Below, piece after piece: positions 55,866 to 64,000 of a DNA stretch of 64,000 bases. The DNA is taken from positions 558,001 to 622,000 of the forward strand of contig JANFNE010000031.1 in NCBI GenBank assembly GCA_024867545.1, read 5' to 3'. The notes below the pieces were generated by a model, which saw nothing but the letters and a program-made list of their open reading frames with translations, did no database searches and was not told the origin of the DNA. Numbering within the stretch: position 1 is the first letter of the stretch; each line of letters begins with the position of its first letter. The translations under genes and the position numbers were made by a program. This DNA comes from Phytopythium helicoides (lineage: Eukaryota; Oomycota; Peronosporomycetes; Pythiales; Pythiaceae).

Positions 55866-58800
55866 ATGAACAGCCGGTCGGACGCTCCCGGCCGGACGCT
55901 CGCTCAGAACTCCAAGCCAGGCTCGCGCGTCGTGCAGCCGCCGCCACCGTGCAGTCGCCGCCACCGTGTTGACGTACCTCGCCGCCACGGCACGCCACGC
56001 AGCCCCAGACACCAGCCCCTGACGCGAGCCGCGCCGCACGGTGCGCCGAACCTCGGCTCTCGACGGGCGCGAGCAATGAGTCCAATGAGGCGTACACGCT
56101 CAACAAGTTCAACGAGGCGCAGCCCTCGCATAGCAGCTCTAGGTAGACGCTCGGCGCCGTCGACGCGTTCTACTCGACGGACTTCCAGTCTAGCAGGTGC
56201 AAGTCCACGAAACACTCCCTCCAACGCCAGCCCACACGACATGGACTCGGAAGATGCAGATGAGCACGATGGGGTGTCCGGAAGCGGCGGCGAGGACCAG
56301 GTCGAGATGGTAGCTACAATTAGCGCGACCACACGCTGTGCAATAGATGCTAGTGGTGATGCCGTATACAAAGTTGATCAAAGCGACGCTTTCGAAGACG
56401 GCAAAGAGGAGCATGACGCAGAAGAGGACCAAGAAGGTGCCGACGATGAGGATGGTGCTGAAATATCGCAGGATTCGTGCAGGATTCCTGCATGGCTCAT
56501 TTCTCCGGAGCCAGTGGAAGTCGAGCCGCCCCAGATGTGGCACGCCGACTGGGAATCGTGGTACGCCTACTTCGCTGAGTATACAGATCGAACCAAGCAA
56601 GTTTTGCCGAGACACGAGTTGATGTCCAGACAGCAAAGAAATCAGCGCATCCTCAAGTCCAAGAAAGGTATAGAAGGCAGTGCAGAGCTGTTGCCAGAGG
56701 GTTTGGACCCATATCAGCGCACCTACATCTGCACGCACGGAAGGCGGCCACGTAAAAGGGCTGGAATCTTGGGCAAACGGCCTCGCCAACACATTCGGTT
56801 CACCGATTGTCCGTTTCGGTTCAACCTCCAGTGGCGAGAGAAGGATGGACAATGGTTGCTTCAGGTCCGTAAAGGGACTTTTGTTCACAATCATCGTGTG
56901 TCATCGGAGGCCTACAGCACCTATCCGTGCGCTAGAGGGATAAAGGATAGTGAGGTAGAGGCGCGAGTGGAAGGTATGCTCGATGCAGGAGCCAAGCGCT
57001 CCAAGATCTACGACTACCTACTAGAACACAAGCAGAACGTCATCCAGTCCGACGTCGACAATCTCGTACGGAACCACTCTTCTGCGGTGTCATCGAAGAA
57101 TGACGACGACGCGACTGCTACAGAGATCGCGAAGTTCATGGCAGAGGACACGCGCAACGTGTCTACAGTGGCAGCGACAGCGAATGGAGAGGCCGGTGTG
57201 ATTTCGCTAGCTTCCGCGCATATGCGTGAACTGTACGAGCGTTTTCCTGAGATGCTTTTAATCGACAGCAGCCACAAGACAAACAGGTAGATTATCTGCT
57301 GCGATATTATGTGAGTGGAACAGTACACTTACTAGCTTTACATGCAGACACAATTACCAGCTGCTGACGTTCATGGCAATGAACGAGTTTGGAGAAGGGG
57401 TAGCAGTGCAGCACTCCGTGGTTGAGTCCAACACTGACTGGCACATGGAGCGCTCAATCGCTCATTTCAAGAGAACGCATCCCGACAAGACGAAATTGCT
57501 CAGGGTGATTGTCGTCGACAAAGATCTCAACGAGATCAAGGTGCTACAAATAGCTTTTCCAGAGGCGACCATTCTCATTTGCCACTTCCATGTCATCAAA
57601 TGGTTAAAGGAACAACGCTCGAAACCAGAGTACGGCGGCAAAATATCTACAGAAGACGGCAGCCGGATCGATGCTGCTGTACATGGTATGGTCTATGCCA
57701 AGAGCGAGAACGAGTACTCGGCGCACTACTCTGAATTCGGCCGCCTCTGCAAACGTATCGGGCTCTCAGCCTTCTACGAATACTTCGAGAAGAACTGGCA
57801 CAAAACCCAAGAGATGTGGGTCATGTTCTACCGAGACAAGTTGCCTCACTTTCGCAATCACACAAACAACAGGCTCGAGAATTTTTTCGGGAAGCTCAAA
57901 AGCAGCATAGACGGCACAACAAGTATGGCTAGTTGTGTGAAGGAGTTGGTAGCATCAAGTCGTCGTGCAGCGAAGAACTACCTGCATCGCCGGTCTAGAA
58001 TAGGGTGCAATGTGAACGCTAACTACGACGAGGAGATGGCGACAGTTCTCCGCTACACCACACATTTTGTTGCGAAGGCACTCGAGCCGCAGTACGCTGA
58101 AGGGCTGGCTAACGCGGACAGCTACTCGTACGATCAACACCCAGACGACAAAGATGTGATCATCGTCCGCAATAAATCCGTCGCCCACCGCCTTTCTCTT
58201 CTTGACTGGAGATGTGACTGTGAATTTGCCATGTCGATGCTGCTTCCTTGTCGACACGTGATCGCGTATCGCAAGCACGCTTGTGTTCCTGGAGCTGTCA
58301 TTCCGCTCATCCGTGTAGACCAAAGGTATGTAGTGAAGCGTATGTAATGACGCTCTACGCACATCTCCATGATTTGCGGGAGTGATTTGCAGATCGCCTT
58401 TACATTTTGTACAGGATCAATGCAGGATTCGTGCAGGATCTAAGCTCGTTTATTTTTGTGTCAGGTGGACAGTACCGGCTGTGGATCTGAAGCCAATCGA
58501 TCAGTTTGAGTACACAGATTTCGTGTCGAAGAGGGGAAATCGCGCGCGGCAGAGAACCCCTGAAGAGAGGTACGCCGAGGCTGTACGCGCTACTCGCCTC
58601 ATTTCAAACGAGCTCGCAGATATCGACGACGACGATGAATTTGACAGAATGGTAGACTACTTGATGAAGCAATGGCGGCACGTACGAAAGTCCAGTAGTA
58701 GGCCATCCCTGACATCAGCATCATTGCCAGCGAATGTTACAACGAATCCAGGTCCCGGAGCCACTGAGCTTGCTCAGATCAAGCGTGAGCAGGCCGCGAC

Positions 58801-60516
58801 GTCAAAGCACATCAGTTCCCCACCATCAGATTACAGCAGCAGTGGAGACGAAGATCATCAAGGTGATATATCCAGCTCCCCTCAACGTATTAAGCTCAAC
58901 AAGAAGGCAAGGAAGTCAGGTCGCCCTCGCAAAGTCCGCCGCTTGGATAAAGGCGACGAACGTACGAGTCGAGGATGGTACAAGACAGTGTCGGCCGCAC
59001 GAAGCGAGGCCAAGGCTGAAACTCTCGCTGAATTACTAGTATCTATGGACAAGGAGCGACCGTCACTGCCCGAGATACAACAGCGAATGAGCGGAATCGT
59101 TACCAGGGATACCGGCGGTGAGCGAAAGAAACCCAAGTACAAGAAAATGAAGAATCCTGTACTGAACCTGGACGTGTTCTACTACATGCCTCCAGACCTG
59201 CTCGATTCCTGTATGTCGGTTCTACCACTAGCAAACACGCCGCGAAGCGCCATCACTGTTGATGATGATGACACAATGGCTGATGACACAAAGCCTATAG
59301 AGGTGGTTGAGATCAAGAACTATGGCACCTACTCTAGAAGTCAAATCGAGACGTTCAAGCGCATCCAGAATTTGAAGCAAAATCTCGAATTAGGTCTGTC
59401 GTTTAAAAAGTGGCTCGTCGAAGAAGTGGTTCCTGCGATGCCTGTTCACCAGCACGATCTTGTCCGACAAGCCGCCGAAACCGTAATGTGCACGTACCCC
59501 TACTCCAAGATTGCAGGACTAGAGTCTGCAGCCGAGTACAATTTCTCAATGCTGTATCGTGCCACTCCCCCAACATGGCTGAGTGATGCCTCCATCCGAG
59601 CTCTCTGTGATCGACTTGCAGCCGAATTTCCGCATGCATATTTTGGGGGGATGCAGTGCGGGCAACCATCTACCCACGGAAAAGCCAAGACGAGAAGCCG
59701 CAAACGCCTAATTGCAGATGATGATGTGGTCATAACTGTGAAGTTGATCATCAACAAAGACCAGCTAGCATGCGTGATGATTCCTGTCAACTTCTACAAT
59801 GCACACTGGTGTAGTGTTATAGTACTGGCCGAATTCAAGCGCATCTACTTCTACGACCCCCTTGGCCAAGGAAGCCACACCACACCGCTCGAAGAGATTG
59901 CCACAAATCTCGAGCGCAGGGCTCTCGATGGCAAAGGCTACCATGTGCGTCAGCTCGTTAACCCAATCCAGTTTGATAGCTTCAGCTGCGGTGTCTTCGT
60001 TTGCTGGAGCTTCATTCGGCACATAGTTCCTGATTGCACGCCGAATATGATGCCTTCTCAGTTGACAAAGCGTCGCTTCGAGCTTTTTTACTACATTCTA
60101 ACAGGACATGCTGATATATTTGTGTCCGGTGTGGTTACGTGCATTGTTGCCAAGTCACCGGAGAATCTGAGAGAACGTCATGTACCGCGGAATGCTGATG
60201 ACATTTCCGAGCACAAGTCAAGTAAAGACGTGGCTGTGCCAAAAAATGATACAGCGACGACGATCGATGAGATCGTATCGCCAGCCAAGGTGCTGATCGT
60301 GGACACTGTAGCACCGACCGAGAATTCAGTTACGTACGACGAAATCCTGGGGTCCAACGCGGAGATTTTTTCCCCTGGAAACGAAGACGACAACCATCTC
60401 CCCCCTACGCAAGTGCATGTCGACGACGCGATTTAGGGTGTTGTGTAACAGTAGCAATCATTGACACGACACTTGATCCACCTTCAGCATCGCAGGAAGA
60501 GTTGCTTAAATCCTGT
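55722..60516 (+). mobile_element. Mutator-like (MULE) DNA transposon with Ulp1 protease
   Basis: Proposed extent from the first ACAGGATT (55722-55729) to the inverted AATCCTGT (60509-60516); the ends are tentative, because these 8-base matches are short and ACAGGATT-like motifs also occur up to 60758. The element interrupts the family array between copies 28 and 29. Its only gene is intact. Subterminal and internal copies of a CAGGATT(C/T) motif lie on both flanks, in intron 2 (58411-58438) and in exon 1 (56467-56489). Confidence 0.7.
55866..60436 (+). CDS. MULE transposase fused to a Ulp1-type cysteine protease
   Basis: Exons 55866-57286, 57348-58325 and 58465-60436; both introns fall inside an Arg codon (phase 2) and joining them gives one open frame of 1,456 aa. 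A Pro/Arg-rich then acidic N-tail is followed by a FAR1/WRKY-GCM1-like zinc module at about 288-340 (YICTHG, FTDCPFRFN, FVHNHR). The transposase core has D464 (LLIDSSHKTN), D near 529 (VIVVDKDLNE), CHFHVIKW and E near 649 (NNRLENFFGKLK). A SWIM zinc motif CDCEFAM..LPCRH lies at about 761-777. After a basic linker comes a Ulp1/C48-like domain with H1247 (NAHWCSV), D1264 (YFYDPLG) and C1308 (DSFSCGVFVCW), a plausible triad. Presumably cuts and pastes the element; the protease target is unknown. Confidence 0.88.
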
Positions 60517-61101
60517 CTGTTTACGGTTAGTCATGTCCAATCCATGATTTTGGACACTTCCGTCTTCGATCGAACAGGATTCCTAAATATCTCTTGCAGG
60601 AATCCCACGTATCTCGCTTGCAGGATTTCTACAAGCCTAAACACCCCTAGAGCTGACTTAACCACCACCTAGTCTCCTCTAGAGCAGCTCGCATCCTTCT
60701 GTATCTTACGTATCTTCCCCCTATGGTCAATCGGTTTGGAGAGGATCCATCGTACAGGATTAATCGTGCACAAGTCCTGTGGATACTACACGATTTTGCA
60801 GTCCTGGCAATGAAAAAATACCTGCAACCGAACACCAGCCAAAAAAAAATACATGTAGCATGGGGCTTTGCATACAGTTGGTGCACCACTGCTGCGTGTA
60901 TAAACGTAAAATCACGAGGCTCACCAATGACAAGCTTGCGTGGACAGATGAATACTGCACATCTTGCTGTCGCACTCGGACAAATCAAATCTTCGTCTGG
61001 CTTCCAACTTGTCAGTGATCACTGCCCGCTGTGTAATCACGCCGTTGTTTCCGGACTGTACCGCATCACAAATCCTCCCACCGCAGTTCCTTTCGGAGAA
61101 C
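60437..61101. other. Right flank of the Mutator-like element
   Basis: Contains the proposed inverted end AATCCTGT (60509-60516), further CAGGAT-type motifs near 60567, 60596, 60622 and 60753, then the promoter region of copy 29. No gene seen. Confidence 0.55.
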
Positions 61102-62358
61102 ATGGAGTTCGCAGCCTTCTTGAGCTTCGAAACGCGAGATGATGATGTGGAGATGATAGCTAGCGAGTCACCGGGCATTGTCTCCGGGACTACGGACAGC
61201 GGAGAGTCGTCACCGATACCACCTCCCGCCAAGCCCCGCAAGCACTCGTACATCATTCGCAAGGTGCGGGACTTTGAGAAGCACGACACGGAATTGATAA
61301 CCTGATGACATGGGTGTGATGCGACTGGCAGGAGAAAAGGGAGAACCTGATGAGGGAGGTCGAGGAGCTACAGGACGAGCTCCAGAAGCTGAAGAAGGAC
61401 GAAACGGACTTGCTGCGGGAGGAGCTTGAGACGTCGCTGCTGCGAGACGCCGTGAGGATGCAACAGCTCTCGCTCGTGAACGTGCAGTCTGCCGTGTCCG
61501 GCTATGTGGTGCGTCCCGCTGACGGCTTTTCTATTTAGCTGTGATGAGGTCTTAACGGATGGACTGGTGGCGCAGAGCACGCAAGAAACCATTCCACACG
61601 AAGTGACCATCTGCCTCGGGAAGGACCTCGTGCAGCGACGCGAAGCGCTCATAGTTGCCAAGCACAAGAAAATTCAGTCATCTCTAGCCTACATCGCCGA
61701 GCGCACACGCTTTCTGGACCCTTTTCGCCCGTTCTCGGAGACTTCGAGATTCTTGCTGGATGGAGGAGACTACTGTGTCCTTCGTGATGATCGAACGCCA
61801 TTTGACGCTTCTCGGGTTAGTGTTCGGCAGCTTTGCGATGCTATTTCTGCATACTTCTCGAACGTGGAAATGTGCGTCACGGACTTGTTGGGAGATATTA
61901 CAACTCGTGATGAAATCAACTATGGCGTCGACGGAATCCAGCAGAGTCGATTTGAGTCGTCAATGACATGTGGTCTTCCGTTCGAGGTGAACACGGTCAT
62001 ATTCCACGAGTTTGCTGAACGAAGTGACGAGCACGGTGGTGGTGGTCCCATTGGCATTTTCACTATGGATTTTGTCGATGTGGACGAGCTTCATCCGTAT
62101 CGACCACATCAATGTGTTCGCCATGACGTTACAGCTGTGCTCACCGTTCGTATGCATACGCGAAAAAGATTCAACTCTGCAACTAGACATGAAGAAGACG
62201 AGAGCGCTATAGTCTGGACCCGGTCGTTCTTTACAAAGCAGCATCGAACTGATATTTTGCTACCGCCTTTGGCAGAGCCCATCCTTCGTGACCAGCTTGG
62301 AAAGTGGGGAGACGTGATGATGTCTTGCGTGCTGGAGCAAATCTATGCCCACCAATAA
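61102..62358 (+). CDS. Family copy 29 (subfamily D)
   Basis: Exons 61102-61263, 61332-61508 and 61576-62358, 373 aa. The N-tail MEFAAFLSFETRDDDVEMIA is hydrophobic-acidic; exon 1 ends AKPRKHSYIIRK. Exon 2: EKRENLMREVEELQDELQKL to VQSAVSGYV. Exon 3: STQETIPHEVTICLGKDL, FLDPFRPFSETSRFLLDGGD, VEMCVTDLLGDITTRDE, GGGGPIGIFTMDFVD, ELHPYRPHQCVRHD and LGKWGDVMMSCVLEQIY. Nearest relatives are copies 30 and 26. Confidence 0.9.
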
Positions 62359-63020
62359 GCTTCATTTATACAGTCTTTACAAACCAGAAATCGTTAGAAC
62401 AATCGCTGTTGGTCCTCCGCTCGTGTTTGCTTGACTTAATGATCGCAAGTAAGCCAACTCTATTGAAAGAGACAACTTGTTGCGTTTTGGTATGGCTTGT
62501 CGTGAATCGATATACAGCAGCTCACAATTCTTCTCTGGGAATAGCCTCATAGAATTCGTTACTTTTGATTTACACTCCCTAGAAAAAAAAATACTATCAG
62601 TGCAAGGTGCACCTTAAATTTGAATGCCTTGATATGCCAAGTCGGCTCGGAAGAGTTTTCTCGCTTGTTCTTACTGTGGCTAAACCTTAAGCGGTCGATG
62701 GCAACGCTTGTAGTCACGTTGGACATGAAATGAAAGTGCACCTTCAACAACCTAGCATTCTCAACCAATAAAGCCTCTAACGTCCCTCAGTATAGTAGTG
62801 AGTGGGAATTGCCTCATTCGCTCAGATCACGCAAAGTGGGTAGTGATCAGTGTCCGATTTCTGCAAATCGTAGATTTGATACAATCATTCCTTGCTTTCG
62901 CGAGGCACGCGTCCAGAATATCTGTCACAACACAATTCCTCATTGTGAAGTTCGTCTCAGTTCGAAACCATTCAGAGAGCACGGCCTTCCTGAAGAGAAA
63001 TTCGCGGTAACGACGGAGAG
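62359..63020. other. Intergenic between copies 29 and 30
   Basis: AT-rich spacer and upstream region of copy 30; only short open frames. Confidence 0.5.
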
Positions 63021-64000
63021 ATGAAAGCCTGCGGCTTCCCAACTGGCGGTTCCCGGATCCGGTACACGAATGGTGAGGAGATGTCTCTCAGGGAACAGGC
63101 AACCAGGTGGCAATCGCTCACAGCGCCAACTCCAAGGAGGCGTAAGGCCACGTACATCGCTCGCAAGGTTGAGAACTCTATCAGCAGTCGTAAAAGCAAC
63201 AAGCGAGACTCAAGACTCATGGAGAGTGTTCAACGTGGATGCTAGGAGGAAAGGGAGAAACTACTGAAGGAACTCAAGGAGTTGCAGATCAAGCTGCAGA
63301 AGCTACAAGAAGCCGAGATTAAGCATCCATCCCTGCTACAGCAGGAGCTCCAGTTGTCGCTACTGAGAGAAGCTGTAAAACTTCAGCAACTATCGCTTGT
63401 GAACGTGCAGTCCGCTGTCTCTGGCTATGTCGTACGTCTTTTGTGCTATCCTTTGATCGATCTGATTGGTTTTGCTGATAATTCGATGGACCAGAGCATT
63501 CAAGAAGACATTCCGTACAAGATGACCCTCTGCCTGGGCAAAGACCCTTCCCAACGCCGCAAGATTCTATTGGCGGCAAAGCAAAGGAAGATTCATTCGG
63601 GGCTCGCCTACATCACTGAACGCACTCGATATCTGGATCTATTTCGCCCGTTTTCAGAAACTTCTAGTTTCTCGCTTGATGATGGAGATTTCATCGTCTT
63701 TCGACTCGACAGGAATCTCTTCGACGCCTCTCGAGTCAGTGTTCGACAGCTCTACGACGCCATTGCGACATACTTCTCGAACATTGAAATGAGGATTACA
63801 GACCTGCTGGGTGTGATAACAACTCGTGATGAGATCGAATACGGCGTCGATGGCATCCAGCAGAGTCGATTCGAATCCTCCATGCCATGCGGTATTCCAT
63901 TCGAGATGAACACGGTATCATTTCAAGAATTCACAGATCAAAGTGATAAACATGGGGGTGGCGGACCCTTTGGCGTGTTCACCGCAGACTTTGTTGACGA
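63021..64000 (+). CDS. Family copy 30 (subfamily D), cut by the window end
   Basis: Exons 63021-63167, 63246-63431 and 63495 onward; 279 residues lie inside the window. Basic block PTPRRRKATYIARK, then EEREKLLKELKELQIKLQKL to VQSAVSGYV with GTACGT. Exon 3: SIQEDIPYKMTLCLGKDP, YLDLFRPFSETSSFSLDDGD, IEMRITDLLGVITTRDE, a GGGGPFGVFTADFVD segment at the edge. Landmarks v and vi should lie beyond 64000, and the array may continue there. Confidence 0.88.

Noticed and set aside
60723..61142. 139-codon + strand frame before copy 29
   Set aside because: Overlaps the start of copy 29 in another frame and has no domain; likely chance.
1..64000. tRNA, rRNA, CRISPR array or secreted RXLR/CRN effector genes
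   Set aside because: I looked for cloverleaf-like arms, regularly spaced repeats, and signal peptide plus RXLR or LFLAK motifs and saw none that I could support.

Overview
The window reads as nuclear DNA of an oomycete, most likely Phytophthora or a close relative. It has short GT-AG introns (about 55-80 nt), compact intergenic spaces, GC-rich codon usage, oomycete-type PDR transporter, SWEET and hAT/MULE sequences, and above all a gene family I associate with Phytophthora. The organism is inferred from protein flavour; no rRNA or other diagnostic marker is present.

About 50 kb of the 64 kb is one expanded gene family: I count 30 copies (numbered 1-30 by position), of which about 26 look codable and the rest are damaged. 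The standard gene has three exons joined by phase-0 introns. Exon 1 encodes a variable acidic N-tail ending in a basic block of the form K/R-K-R-K-x-T-Y/H-x-x-R-K. Exon 2 encodes a 60-75 residue heptad-rich helix that starts EE(K/R) and ends near QQxxLAxxQSxxSxYxV. Exon 3 encodes a C-terminal domain of about 190-270 residues. Its landmarks in order are: (i) a basic helix RRxxLxxMKxxKLxxAxxYLxxR; (ii) a GDYC-type strand followed by FxGVxSVxQVFDAL; (iii) NxEISISExLGxITVRED; (iv) RLVSxxxxGVxxExNxVxFxxxF; (v) DFVDxDELYPYxPxxRVRxD; (vi) VVVxxRxxxxKLxxPxFP, a helix, then WGxxM. The basic block plus helix resembles an unorthodox bZIP, and the C-terminal domain may be START-like; both are inference. 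From memory, Phytophthora annotations often call such proteins 'M96 mating-specific protein family'; I could not check that.

Subfamilies: A (copies 1, 2, 18), B (3, 16, 17), C (4, 5, 8, 15), D (6, 7, 26-30), E (9-13), F (14, 19-24); copy 25 is too decayed to place. Layout: 1.5-6.2 kb, copies 1-3 on +; 6.4-8.5 kb, broken C-terminal half of a PDR-type ABC transporter on -; 8.9-24 kb, copies 4-13 on both strands with several head-to-head pairs; 24.3-25.4 kb, an aldo-keto reductase; 26-44 kb, copies 14-23, all -; 44.4-45.3 kb, a SWEET sugar transporter; 46-47.8 kb, copy 24 on -; 49.4-64 kb, copies 25-30, all +, interrupted at 55.7-60.5 kb by an apparently intact Mutator-like element whose single protein joins a transposase to a Ulp1-type protease.

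The array shows birth-and-death evolution: near-identical tracts that run across introns (gene conversion or recent duplication), in-frame internal deletions, loss of intron 1, premature stops, frameshifts and a hAT insertion. The three non-family host genes look unrelated to it in function.
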